A DNA stretch of 64,000 nucleotides from Kitasatospora papulosa. Lineage in GTDB: Bacteria; Actinomycetota; Actinomycetes; Streptomycetales; Streptomycetaceae. Where the stretch lies: contig NZ_JNYQ01000010.1 in assembly GCF_000717245.1 (NCBI RefSeq), forward strand, positions 186,001-250,000, written 5' to 3'. Under the pieces are notes generated by a model. The model ran no database searches. It had not been told where the DNA came from and saw nothing but the letters and a program-made list of their open reading frames with translations. The translations under genes were made by a program, and so were the position numbers. This document shows positions 8,249 through 16,712 of this stretch, one piece after another (the stretch's first letter is position 1; each line of letters starts with the position of its first letter).

Positions 8249-8542
8249 ATGATCGGCAATCTGAAGCCCCTCGAGATCGTTCTGATCATCGCTGTCATCC
8301 TGCTGCTCTTCGGTGCCAAGAAGCTCCCCGACATGGCGCGTTCGCTCGGTAAGTCGGCCCGCATCCTCAAGAGCGAGGCCAAGGCCATGAAGAAGGACGA
8401 CGCGGAGCCCGCGGCGCCCACCACGGAGACCGTCGCGGACACCACGCCGCCCGCGGCCACCGCGCGCACGATCCAGGCCGCTCCGGGAGACGTCACCAGC
8501 TCCCGCCCGGTCAGCGAGGCCAAGCCCACCACCCAGAGCTGA
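8249..8542 (+). CDS. tatA: Sec-independent protein translocase subunit TatA
   Basis: This is a 97-residue component of the twin-arginine translocase, which exports folded proteins. It shows the classical layout: a short N-terminus, one membrane helix (EIVLIIAVILLLFGAKKLPDMARSLG, with the conserved FGAKKLP hinge), an amphipathic helix rich in Lys/Ala, and an acidic Pro/Thr-rich tail. The ATG follows AAGGAAG. tatC is 49 bp downstream. No tatB gene is present here; in streptomycetes it lies elsewhere. Confidence 0.97.
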   Translation: MIGNLKPLEIVLIIAVILLLFGAKKLPDMARSLGKSARILKSEAKAMKKDDAEPAAPTTETVADTTPPAATARTIQAAPGDVTSSRPVSEAKPTTQS

Positions 8543-8591
8543 CAGCTGATTCCGGACACCGGAAGCTGTCGCACGAGACGAGGGAAGTGGG

Positions 8592-9551
8592 TTGCTCAAG
8601 TCTGCCCGCAAGCAGGAGAAGGACGACGAGGGGCGGATGCCCCTCCTCGATCACCTGCGTGAGCTGCGCAACCGGCTGCTGAAGTCGGTCCTGGCGATCG
8701 TCATCGCCGTGATCGTGGCGGCGTTCTTCCAGAAGGAAATCTTCGAGTTCCTGATGAAGCCGATCCTGGACTCGGTCGGCTGCAAGAACGGCGCCGTGAC
8801 CATGGTCAACGGCCGTCCCTGCGCGGAGATGACCACCAACGGTCTGCTGTCACCGTTCACCATCGCGCTGAAGGTGTCTCTGATGGCGGGTGTGCTGGTG
8901 GCCACTCCGGTGTGGCTGTACCAGCTGTGGGGATTCGTCGCCCCCGGTCTCCACAAGCAGGAGAAGCGTTACTCGGTCGCCTTCGTCGCCGCCGGAGTGC
9001 CGCTGTTCGTCGCCGGTGCCTACCTGGCGTACGCGATCCTGCCGCAGACCGCGGAGATCATGCTCGGCTTCACGCCCGACAACGTGAAGAACCTGCTGCC
9101 GCTGGACGACTTCCTGGACCTGATCACCCGCATGGTGATCGTCTTCGGGCTGGCCTTCGAACTGCCGCTGCTGCTCATCCTCCTCAACATGACCGGCGTC
9201 CTCTCCGGTGCCCGCATGCTGCGCTGGTGGCGCGGCATGATCGTCGGACTGACCGCCTTCGCGGCCATCGCCACCCCGGGCGGCGAGCCCATCTCGATGC
9301 TGCTCCTCGCGGGCCCGCTGGCGGTGCTCTACTTCATCGCGGTCGGCATCTCGCTGCTCAACGACAAGCGCAGGCGGCGGGCGAACCCCGACGCCGAGCT
9401 CGACGACGACGAGGCGTCGAAGCTGGATCTCACCCCCGAGAGGGTCGGCGCGGTCGAACCGGTGTCCCGGCCGGCCCTGCCCGAGCAGGCAGGCGGCGAA
9501 GCGGACGGTGGGCGTTCGCACCGGCTCAACGGTTACGACGACATCACCTGA
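8592..9551 (+). CDS. tatC: Sec-independent protein translocase subunit TatC
   Basis: TatC is the signal-peptide-binding core of the Tat translocase. This copy is 319 residues with six predicted membrane helices and the conserved N-terminal EGRMPLLDHLRELRNRLLKS, followed by FLMKPI and GLAFELPLLLILLN. The C-terminal extension of about 60 residues is hydrophilic, as often seen in actinobacteria. The best-placed start is TTG behind AGGGAAG; GTG codons nearby are out of frame. It is coupled to tatA, with a lipid kinase immediately after. Confidence 0.97.
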   Translation: MLKSARKQEKDDEGRMPLLDHLRELRNRLLKSVLAIVIAVIVAAFFQKEIFEFLMKPILDSVGCKNGAVTMVNGRPCAEMTTNGLLSPFTIALKVSLMAGVLVATPVWLYQLWGFVAPGLHKQEKRYSVAFVAAGVPLFVAGAYLAYAILPQTAEIMLGFTPDNVKNLLPLDDFLDLITRMVIVFGLAFELPLLLILLNMTGVLSGARMLRWWRGMIVGLTAFAAIATPGGEPISMLLLAGPLAVLYFIAVGISLLNDKRRRRANPDAELDDDEASKLDLTPERVGAVEPVSRPALPEQAGGEADGGRSHRLNGYDDIT

Positions 9552-9569
9552 CCTTGTAAGGTCCCGCGG

Positions 9570-10460
9570 GTGACCAGCGAGATCACCCTCTTCGTCAATC
9601 CCACCGCGGGAAGCGGCCGGGGCGCGCGTGCCGCGCAGCCGGCCGCTTCCGCGCTGCGGGACGCCGGCTTCTCCGTACGGACCGTCCTCGGTGAGGACGC
9701 GGACAACGCCCTGCGGAGGGCCCGGGAGGCCGTGGCCGGCGGGACCGGAGCGCTCATCACCGTCGGCGGGGACGGCATGATGTCCCTCGCGCTGCAGGCC
9801 GTCGCGGGTACGGCTACGCCGCTCGGTGCCGTCGCCGTGGGCACCGGGAACGACTTCGCCCGTGCCCTCGGTCTGCCGATCCGTGATCCCGCCGCCGCCG
9901 GGCGGCTGGCCGCCGAGGCGCTCAAGGCCGGCACGGTCCGCTCGATCGACCTGGGCCGGGTCGGGGAGCGCTGGTTCGGCTCGGTGCTGGCCTCCGGCTT
10001 CGACTCGCGGGTCAACGACCGGGGGAACCGGATGCGCTGGATCGGGGGCCGCTTCAAGTACGACCTGGCGATCCTCGCCGAGCTGGCGGCCTTCCGGCCG
10101 ATCCCCTACCGCCTCCGTCTGGACGACGGCCCGGTGACCGAGGTCGAGGCGACGCTGATAGCGGTGGGCAACGGCACCACCTACGGCGGTGGCATGCGGA
10201 TCTGCGCCGACGCGGTCATGGACGACGGGCTCCTCGACGTCACCGTGGTCGGTGACTGCAGCCGGACCACCCTGCTCAAGGTCTTCCCCAAGGTGTACAG
10301 GGGGACGCACCTCGGCCATCCCGCGGTCACCGTCCACCGTGTGTCGTCGATATCGCTCGCCGCGGCCGGGGTCACGGCGTACGCGGACGGCGAGCCGCTG
10401 GGCCCGCTGCCGCTCGACGTCACCTGCGTACCCGGCGCGGTGCGGGTCCTCGCACCGTGA
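9570..10460 (+). CDS. Diacylglycerol/sphingosine kinase-family lipid kinase
   Basis: This is a 296-residue DAGK-catalytic-domain protein predicted to phosphorylate diacylglycerol or a related lipid at the membrane. Key features are VNPTAGSG near the N-terminus, the nucleotide-binding ITVGGDGMMSLALQAV (GGDG) near residue 70 and GTGNDFARALGLP near 91. The C-terminal YADGEPLGPLPL is the usual end of the family. The GTG start is 7 nt after TAAGGT (9557-9562), which could be either a -10 element of a leaderless transcript or a weak ribosome site. It is followed by helY. Confidence 0.9.
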   Translation: MTSEITLFVNPTAGSGRGARAAQPAASALRDAGFSVRTVLGEDADNALRRAREAVAGGTGALITVGGDGMMSLALQAVAGTATPLGAVAVGTGNDFARALGLPIRDPAAAGRLAAEALKAGTVRSIDLGRVGERWFGSVLASGFDSRVNDRGNRMRWIGGRFKYDLAILAELAAFRPIPYRLRLDDGPVTEVEATLIAVGNGTTYGGGMRICADAVMDDGLLDVTVVGDCSRTTLLKVFPKVYRGTHLGHPAVTVHRVSSISLAAAGVTAYADGEPLGPLPLDVTCVPGAVRVLAP

Positions 10461-10509
10461 AACAAAGATCGGGCTGACTGTCATACGAGGCGGGTAGGCT
10501 CGTATCAAG

Positions 10510-13338
10510 ATGACAGAGGACCTCTCACCAGCTGAGCGATACCAGGCGTCCCGGGTCCGTGCGGCCGAGCAGGCCACCGCCCTCGGGCCCTTCCGCGAGA
10601 TGTACGAATTCGGACTGGACCCGTTCCAGATCGAGGCCTGCCAGGCGTTGGAGGCCGGCAAGGGGGTGCTGGTCGCGGCCCCCACCGGGTCGGGCAAGAC
10701 GATCGTCGGTGAATTCGCCGTTCACCTGGCTCTGCAGCAGGGCCGCAAGTGTTTCTACACCACGCCGATCAAGGCCCTGTCCAACCAGAAGTTCGCCGAT
10801 CTCGTCCGGCGTTACGGCGCGGACAAGGTCGGTCTGCTGACCGGTGACAACAGCGTCAACGCGGACGCTCCCGTGGTCGTGATGACGACCGAGGTCCTGC
10901 GCAACATGCTGTACGCGGGCTCCCAGGCCCTCACCGGCCTCGGCTACGTGGTCATGGACGAGGTGCACTACCTCTCCGACCGCTTCCGGGGTGCCGTGTG
11001 GGAGGAAGTGATCATCCACCTCCCGGAGTCCGTGACTCTGGTGTCGCTCTCCGCGACCGTGTCCAACGCCGAGGAGTTCGGTGACTGGCTGGACACCGTC
11101 CGGGGCGACACACAGGTGATCGTCTCCGAGCACCGGCCCGTGCCGCTGTGGCAGCACGTCATGGCCGGACGCCGGATGTACGACCTCTTCGAGGAGGAGA
11201 CCGACCACGGCGGCAGGGGCACCGGCCGGCGTGAGGTCAGCCCGGATCTGGTCCGGCTCGCCCGGATGGAGAACCAGCGCGGATACAACCCGCGCGAGCG
11301 CCGGCGCGGGAAGATGGTGCGCGAGGCGGACCGCGAACGCGAGCGCCGTCAGCGCAGCCGTATCTGGACCCCGTCCAGGCCCGAGGTCATCGACCGGCTC
11401 GACGCCGAGGGGCTGCTGCCCGCGATCACCTTCATCTTCAGCCGGGCCGGCTGCCAGGCGGCCGTCCAGCAGTGCCTCCAGGCCGGGCTGCGGCTGAACG
11501 ACGAGGACAAGCGCCAGCTGGTGCGGGAGATCGTCGAGGAGCGGACGGCGTCCATCCCGCCCGAGGACCTCCACGTCCTCGGGTACTACGAGTGGCTCGA
11601 GGGCCTGGAGCGGGGCATCGCCGCGCACCACGCCGGGATGCTGCCGACGTTCAAGGAGGTCGTGGAGGAGCTGTTCGTCCGCGGCCTGGTCAAGGCGGTC
11701 TTCGCCACCGAGACCCTGGCCCTCGGCATCAACATGCCCGCACGCTCCGTGGTACTGGAGAAGCTCGTCAAGTGGAACGGCGAGCAGCACGCGGACATCA
11801 CGCCTGGCGAGTACACCCAGCTGACCGGCCGGGCCGGGCGCCGGGGCATCGACGTCGAGGGGCACGCGGTCGTCCTGTGGCAGCGGGGAATGGACCCCGG
11901 TGCCCTCGCCGGACTCGCGGGCACGCGTACGTACCCGCTGCGTTCCAGCTTCCGGCCCTCGTACAACATGGCCGTCAACCTCGTGCAGCAGTTCGGACGG
12001 CACCGTTCGCGCGAGCTGCTCGAGACCTCGTTCGCGCAGTTCCAGGCGGACCGGTCCGTCGTCGGGATCTCCCGGCAGGTCCAGCGCAACGAGGAGGGCC
12101 TCGCGGGCTACAAGGAGGGCATGACCTGCCACCTCGGGGACTTCGAGGAGTACGCGCGGCTGCGCCGCGACCTCAAGGACCGCGAAACGGAACTGGCGAA
12201 GCAGGGGGCGGCCCAGCGTCGTGCGGCGGCGGCGTCGTCCCTGGAGAAGCTGAAGCCCGGTGACGTCATCCACGTGCCCACGGGCAAGTTCGCCGGGCTC
12301 GCGCTGGTGCTCGACCCGGGGCTGCCGGCGGGGCGGACCGACAGGCACCGGGGGCTGGAGTACCACGACGGACCGCGTCCGCTGGTGCTGACCGCCGAGC
12401 GGCAGGTCAAGCGGCTGGCCCACATCGACTTCCCGGTGCCGGTCGAGCCGCTGGAGCGGATGCGGGTGCCCAAGTCGTTCAACCCGCGTTCGCCGCAGTC
12501 ACGGCGTGACCTCGCCTCCGCGCTGCGGAGCAAGGCGGGGCACATCGACCCGGGCCGGCACCGCAAGCAGCGTGCCGCCGCGGCCGACGACCGGGAGATC
12601 GCCCGGCTGCGGACCGAGCTGCGCGCGCACCCCTGCCATGGGTGCGACGAGCGCGAGGACCACGCCCGTTGGGCGGAGCGGTACCACCGGCTGCAGCGCG
12701 ACACCCGGCAGCTGGAGCACCGGATCGAGGGCCGGACGAACACCATCGCCCGGACCTTCGACCGCATCGTCGCGCTGCTGACGGAGCTCGACTACCTGCG
12801 GGGCAACGAGGTCACCGAGAACGGCCGCCGGCTGGCGCGGCTCTACGGCGAGCTGGACCTGCTGGCCAGCGAGTGTCTCCGGGACGGCGTCTGGGAAGGA
12901 CTGAATCCCGCGGAACTCGCCGCCTGCGTCTCGGCGCTGGTCTACGAGGCACGCCAGGCGGACGACGCGGTCGCCCCCAAGCTGCCCTCCGGACCGGCGA
13001 AGGCCGCGATGGGCGAGATGGTCCGCATCTGGGGCCGGCTCGACGCCCTGGAGGAGGAGTTCAAGATCAGCCAGACGGAAGGAGTCGGCCAGCGCGAGCC
13101 CGACCTCGGCTTCGCCTGGGCGGTCTACATGTGGGCCTCCGGCCGGTCGCTCGACGAGGTGCTCCGCGAGGCGGAGATGCCGGCCGGTGACTTCGTGCGG
13201 TGGTGCAAGCAGGTCATCGACGTGCTCGGGCAGATCGCGGCCGCGGCTCCCAGGGACGGGAGTTCGGTCGCGAAGAACGCGCACAAGGCCGTCGACGCCG
13301 TGCTGCGGGGCGTGGTGGCGTACAGCTCGGTGGGGTGA
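10510..13338 (+). CDS. helY: DEVH-box RNA helicase, HelY/Mtr4-Ski2 type
   Basis: This is a 942-residue superfamily 2 helicase. Residues 57-65 are Walker A (APTGSGKTI), 150-153 the DEVH box, and SLSATVSNAEEF motif III. RAGRRGID-type motif VI (QLTGRAGRRGIDVEG) is near 440. The long C-terminal region ends in a DSHCT-like domain. The family unwinds RNA and acts with exonucleases in RNA decay. The tatA-tatC-helY order matches mycobacteria. TAGGCT at 10495-10500 lies 9 bp before the ATG and there is no Shine-Dalgarno, so a leaderless transcript is likely. Confidence 0.94.
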   Translation: MTEDLSPAERYQASRVRAAEQATALGPFREMYEFGLDPFQIEACQALEAGKGVLVAAPTGSGKTIVGEFAVHLALQQGRKCFYTTPIKALSNQKFADLVRRYGADKVGLLTGDNSVNADAPVVVMTTEVLRNMLYAGSQALTGLGYVVMDEVHYLSDRFRGAVWEEVIIHLPESVTLVSLSATVSNAEEFGDWLDTVRGDTQVIVSEHRPVPLWQHVMAGRRMYDLFEEETDHGGRGTGRREVSPDLVRLARMENQRGYNPRERRRGKMVREADRERERRQRSRIWTPSRPEVIDRLDAEGLLPAITFIFSRAGCQAAVQQCLQAGLRLNDEDKRQLVREIVEERTASIPPEDLHVLGYYEWLEGLERGIAAHHAGMLPTFKEVVEELFVRGLVKAVFATETLALGINMPARSVVLEKLVKWNGEQHADITPGEYTQLTGRAGRRGIDVEGHAVVLWQRGMDPGALAGLAGTRTYPLRSSFRPSYNMAVNLVQQFGRHRSRELLETSFAQFQADRSVVGISRQVQRNEEGLAGYKEGMTCHLGDFEEYARLRRDLKDRETELAKQGAAQRRAAAASSLEKLKPGDVIHVPTGKFAGLALVLDPGLPAGRTDRHRGLEYHDGPRPLVLTAERQVKRLAHIDFPVPVEPLERMRVPKSFNPRSPQSRRDLASALRSKAGHIDPGRHRKQRAAAADDREIARLRTELRAHPCHGCDEREDHARWAERYHRLQRDTRQLEHRIEGRTNTIARTFDRIVALLTELDYLRGNEVTENGRRLARLYGELDLLASECLRDGVWEGLNPAELAACVSALVYEARQADDAVAPKLPSGPAKAAMGEMVRIWGRLDALEEEFKISQTEGVGQREPDLGFAWAVYMWASGRSLDEVLREAEMPAGDFVRWCKQVIDVLGQIAAAAPRDGSSVAKNAHKAVDAVLRGVVAYSSVG

Positions 13339-13418
13339 GACCCACCGAGGACGGGTGAACCGACGAGTGGCCACGGGCGGGCTGTCCCTGCCGGTGGCCA
13401 CTTCGGTGTGTTCTCCTG

Positions 13419-13883
13419 TCAGGTCTTCTTGTTCTTCATCGAAAGTCCCGCGCAGGCCGCCCCCAGCACGACCGCCAGTCCACCGACGATCACGTTGTTG
13501 AGGATGACGCCCGTGTCGGGGCTCTGTCCCACGACCCAGGTCGAGACGATCAGCCAGGCGCCGAGCGCGACGATGGCCAGGCTCATCCCGGTCATCCGCT
13601 CCGGCATGGCCGTGAAGCAGAGGGCCAGCACGGCGATCGCGATACCGATGACGAGGTTGTGCGTCACCAGGTCGGGCTGGTTCGCGGTGAAGTGGAGCAC
13701 CCACGGGGAGACCGCGCAGTACAGACCGACCAGGAAGACCGGCGCGTCCGCCATCGCTGTGGTGCGGCGCCCGCTGATCACGCGGTCGTGGCGCGCGCGC
13801 ATCTCGTCGGCGTCGGGGTGCCCGGAGATGTCCCTTCCGGTGTGACCGGAAACGTCCCTTCCGGTGTGCGAGATGTTACTCAT
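13419..13883 (-). CDS. SPW-repeat integral membrane protein
   Basis: This is a 154-residue protein. The first 45 residues are hydrophilic, with a short Gly-rich repeat (SHTGRDVSGHTGRDISGH), then there are four membrane helices. CAVSPWVLHF carries the SPW signature, and a second degenerate copy occurs at GAWLIVSTWVVG. SPW-repeat proteins are two-fold repeats of an SPW-containing helix pair with unknown function. The ATG follows AAGGAG at 9 nt. It lies in the opposite direction to helY and downstream of the fasciclin gene on the same strand. Confidence 0.85.
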   Translation of the reverse strand: MSNISHTGRDVSGHTGRDISGHPDADEMRARHDRVISGRRTTAMADAPVFLVGLYCAVSPWVLHFTANQPDLVTHNLVIGIAIAVLALCFTAMPERMTGMSLAIVALGAWLIVSTWVVGQSPDTGVILNNVIVGGLAVVLGAACAGLSMKNKKT

Positions 13884-14208
13884 GAGGAGGTTCTCCTTCG
13901 CACTTGCTGGAGCGACCGCGACGAGGAAGCGCGGTCATCAGCTCTCCCCACCAGTGTGCTCTTATATGACCCTTATGTGTAGTTCTCCCGGCGGCCGAAT
14001 CCTGCGGATCCGTCGAGGCGGCGGGGTTCGATTTCAGAGCATCCGGGAGTGTGTGGCGGGAGCCCTGGGTGCGCCGATGCCCGCGGAACCGGCCACTACG
14101 CCGACGGCACGAGCCCCGCGGTCCGCGCCGCTCCGGTCAGGTCGGAGAGCGCGGTCCTCGGGGCTCGTCGGCGTCATCCCGTCAGCGGACCGACGGTACG
14201 GCGGGGGG
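13884..14208. other. Intergenic region, 325 bp, with leader of the SPW gene and a hairpin
   Basis: I see no gene here. An A+T-richer patch at 13959-13981 (reading CATAAGGGTCATATAAG on the minus strand) is the likeliest promoter zone for the SPW gene. The fasciclin end of the gap is occupied by the imperfect hairpin at 14111-14166. Confidence 0.5.
14111..14166. terminator. Long imperfect hairpin downstream of the fasciclin gene
   Basis: GAGCCCCGCGGTCCGCG pairs with CGCGGTCCTCGGGGCTC with two mismatches, and an inner CTCCG/CGGAG pair lies in the loop. It is 43 bp past the fasciclin stop. There is no T tract on the minus strand, so efficiency is uncertain. Confidence 0.55.
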
Positions 14209-14853
14209 TCAGGCGGCCGGCATCAGGACGGTGTCGACGATGTAGACCGTGGCGTTGGCGGTCGGGACGTTGCCGCAGACGACCTTGGAGGAGTCGTTCA
14301 CGGTGTACTCCTCGCCCGATCCCGCCGTCGTCAGCTTGGTCTTGGCGAGCGTGTCGAACGACCCCTTCTCCAACTGCATCGGCGTCAGCTTCTCGCCGAC
14401 CACGTGCGCGGTGAGCACCTTGGTGAGCTCGGCCTTGTTCGCGAGCAGCTTGTCCAGGTCGGCCTTCGGGATCTTGGCGAAGGCGTCGTTGGTGGGGGCG
14501 AACACCGTGATGTTCTCGGCGCTGTTCAGGGTGTCGACGAGGCCGGCCTGCTTGACGGCCGCCACCAGGGTGGACAGCGCCGGGTTGTTCGACGCGGCCG
14601 TGGCGACCGGGTCCTGCGCCATGCCCTTGAACGAGCCCGCGCCCTCCTTCGGGACCGACGCACAGCCCGGGCCGAACGGCTCGTCCATGGTCGCGGCGCT
14701 CTCGGTCGCCTTGGCGGGAGCGCTCGACGCGGCCTTGTCCGCACCGGCGTCGGACGAGGTGTCGGAGTCGCCGGAGCAGGCGGTCAGCGCCAGGGGCAGC
14801 AGGGCGGCGGCGGAGACGGCGACGGCGACGCGGCGAAGGTGACGGGTGTTCAT
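14209..14853 (-). CDS. Fasciclin-domain (MPT70/MPT83-like) lipoprotein
   Basis: This is a 214-residue secreted lipoprotein. The signal peptide ends in LPLALTAC, with Cys26 the likely lipidated residue. A linker rich in Ser, Ala and Asp leads to one FAS1 domain from about residue 80, including NITVFAPTNDAFAKIP and LTAHVVGEKL. FAS1 domains mediate adhesion or protein-protein contact. MPT70 and MPT83 are the mycobacterial relatives, and both are controlled by SigK. CCGAAT (14902-14907, minus strand) upstream matches the -10 of the SigK-type promoters found nearby, but its -35 is poor. The downstream SPW gene may be co-transcribed. Confidence 0.92.
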   Translation of the reverse strand: MNTRHLRRVAVAVSAAALLPLALTACSGDSDTSSDAGADKAASSAPAKATESAATMDEPFGPGCASVPKEGAGSFKGMAQDPVATAASNNPALSTLVAAVKQAGLVDTLNSAENITVFAPTNDAFAKIPKADLDKLLANKAELTKVLTAHVVGEKLTPMQLEKGSFDTLAKTKLTTAGSGEEYTVNDSSKVVCGNVPTANATVYIVDTVLMPAA

Positions 14854-14922
14854 GATGTTCTCCTGAGTGGATCGTTGTTGACAGAGGGAAGGGAAAGAGA
14901 GATTCGGTGGGAGCAGCGGTGG

Positions 14923-16554
14923 TCAGGTCACGTCGACCACCACCGAGTGCCACCCGGTCGCACCGTCGGGCACGGTGCCGACCCGTTTGTCGGTCTGCGT
15001 GGCGCCGGTGCGGTCCGTCGCCCGGACCTCGAGGGTGTGGTGGCCCGTCGTGGCGGGCCACTCCCACACCCACTGGCGCCAGGTGTCACGGCCGGCCTCC
15101 GCCGCCAGCTTCGCGGTGTGCCACTCGCCGCCGTCGACCCGGACCTCGACCCGGGCGATGCCGCGGTGCTGGGCCCAGGCGACACCGGCGACCGGCACCG
15201 TCCCGGCGCGCGGTGCGGCGAACGGGCGAGGCGTGTCGATCCGTGACTGGGTCTTGATCGGAGCCTCGCGGGACCAGTCACGCTTGACCCAGTAGGCGTC
15301 GTACGCGTCGAACGTCGTGAGCTCGATGTCCTGGATCCACTTGCACGCCGAGACGTAGCCGTAGAGGCCCGGGACGACCATCCGGACGGGGAAGCCGTGG
15401 TCGAACGGCAGGGGTTCGCCGTTCATACCGACCGCGAGCAGGGCGTCGCGCCCGTCCATGACGTCCTCGACCGGCGTGCCGATCGTCATCCCGTCCACGG
15501 AGCGCGACACGATCTGGTCCGCCGGCCCGCCCTTCGACGGGGGCTTCACACCCGCCTCGCGCAGCAGATCGGCCAGACGCACGCCGATCCACCGCGCGGT
15601 GCCGACGTACGGACCGCCCACCTGGTTGGACACACAGGTCAGGGTGATGTCGCGCTCGACGAGCTCGCGCCCCAGGAGGTCCTGGAAGGTGAGGGTGACG
15701 GGTCGCGCCACCCCCTTCCCGTGGATCCGCAGCCGCCACCGGTCGGCGTCGACACGCGGGACCACCAAGGCGGTGTCCACCCGGTAGAAGTCCTTGTTCG
15801 GGGTGGTGAACGAGCTCAGGCCGCGGATGCCCAGGTCCGCTCCGCCCGGTATCGCGGGGGCGGGTGAGCCCGGTGCGGGGAGCGCGATGTCACCCCGCGA
15901 GGCGGAGACCCCGGCCAGCCGGTCCGCCTGGAGCCGTCGCCCCAGAAGTCCCGCACCGGCCGAGGCCGCCGCCGCTGCGGTCGCCGCGACGACGAACCCG
16001 CGGCGGTCGAAGGCGCCCTGTTCCCCGTCCCCGCCCGTCTCCCCAGCCGCGGGAGGCGGAACGGTGACGGGGGCCAGCCGTCCGGTCAGGAGATACAGCA
16101 CTCCTGCGGCCACCAGCGCGCCCACGACCGAGGGCAGTACGTCGAGCGGACGGCCCTCGGGCCGCCCGGCCGCGGACACTGCCCCGACCACACCGAAGAC
16201 CAGGACGGCCGCCGCGCCGGTCCACCGGTGCCGCAGCGCGAGCACCCCCACCGCCATGGCGAAGACCGCCAGGAGGACGAGGATGCCGAGCTGCAGGACC
16301 AGCTTGTCGTCGGTGCCGAAGTTCCGTACCGCGAAGTCCTTGACGGCCGCGGGAGTGCGGTCGATGACCGCCCCGCCCACGGCGGTGACCGGACCCGCTT
16401 CTGGACGCACGGCAGCCGCGACCAGTTCGGCGACGCACAGGGCCGTGAACCCGGCGATCAGACCGCCGAGTGCGGCGAACGCGGCGCGCACCCGGCGGGA
16501 TCGCCGGGAACGGGCGGCCCCTTGCTTCTGCGAAACGTCTTGGTCTGTTGTCAC
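14923..16554 (-). CDS. Membrane molybdopterin-dependent oxidoreductase (sulfite-oxidase family)
   Basis: This is a 543-residue protein with about four N-terminal membrane helices, a soluble sulfite-oxidase-type molybdopterin domain near residues 200-440, and a C-terminal Mo-cofactor dimerisation domain ending in GWHSVVVDVT. LTCVSNQVGGPYVGTARWIGV provides the conserved cysteine that ligates molybdenum. An ATG at 16593 is possible, but the CCAATCC-N15-CCGAAT promoter at 16562-16589 lies downstream of it. I therefore choose the GTG 7 nt after the -10, giving a leaderless transcript. The electron acceptor and substrate are unknown. Divergent from the lipid operon. Confidence 0.88.
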   Translation of the reverse strand: MTTDQDVSQKQGAARSRRSRRVRAAFAALGGLIAGFTALCVAELVAAAVRPEAGPVTAVGGAVIDRTPAAVKDFAVRNFGTDDKLVLQLGILVLLAVFAMAVGVLALRHRWTGAAAVLVFGVVGAVSAAGRPEGRPLDVLPSVVGALVAAGVLYLLTGRLAPVTVPPPAAGETGGDGEQGAFDRRGFVVAATAAAAASAGAGLLGRRLQADRLAGVSASRGDIALPAPGSPAPAIPGGADLGIRGLSSFTTPNKDFYRVDTALVVPRVDADRWRLRIHGKGVARPVTLTFQDLLGRELVERDITLTCVSNQVGGPYVGTARWIGVRLADLLREAGVKPPSKGGPADQIVSRSVDGMTIGTPVEDVMDGRDALLAVGMNGEPLPFDHGFPVRMVVPGLYGYVSACKWIQDIELTTFDAYDAYWVKRDWSREAPIKTQSRIDTPRPFAAPRAGTVPVAGVAWAQHRGIARVEVRVDGGEWHTAKLAAEAGRDTWRQWVWEWPATTGHHTLEVRATDRTGATQTDKRVGTVPDGATGWHSVVVDVT

Positions 16555-16561
16555 GCCGGGA

Positions 16562-16589
16562 ATTCGGCGCGGATCGCCAGGCGGATTGG
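16562..16589 (-). promoter_or_regulatory. SigK-type promoter for the membrane molybdoenzyme
   Basis: On the minus strand CCAATCC (16589-16583) is followed by exactly 15 bp and CCGAAT (16567-16562). It is identical in both boxes and in spacing to the sites at 16624 and 26803. The GTG at 16554 begins 7 nt beyond the -10. Confidence 0.75.
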
Positions 16590-16623
16590 TCATTCACTCG
16601 ATCGAAGGAAGTCCGATCATCGG

Positions 16624-16651
16624 CCAATCCGCGAGGCCCGCTGCTCCGAAT
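16624..16651 (+). promoter_or_regulatory. SigK-type promoter for the FAD oxidase/lipid operon
   Basis: CCAATCC (16624-16630), a 15-bp spacer and CCGAAT (16646-16651) lie back to back with the minus-strand copy. This leaves a leader of about 55 nt before the ATG at 16713, which has its own AAGGAA. Confidence 0.75.
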
Positions 16652-16712
16652 GACCTCTGAGGGGCACTGGGAATCGGCCCCCGCACGGCATGCATGACCG
16701 GAAGGAACCCGA

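Noticed and set aside
10525..12423. A 632-residue minus-strand frame opposite helY
   Set aside because: It is the antisense shadow of a highly conserved helicase; composition is Val/Leu/Asp/Gly-rich with no family features or ribosome site.
14051..14245. Small plus-strand frames in the gap downstream of the fasciclin gene
   Set aside because: They overlap the hairpin and fasciclin antisense, with no ribosome sites or recognisable motifs.
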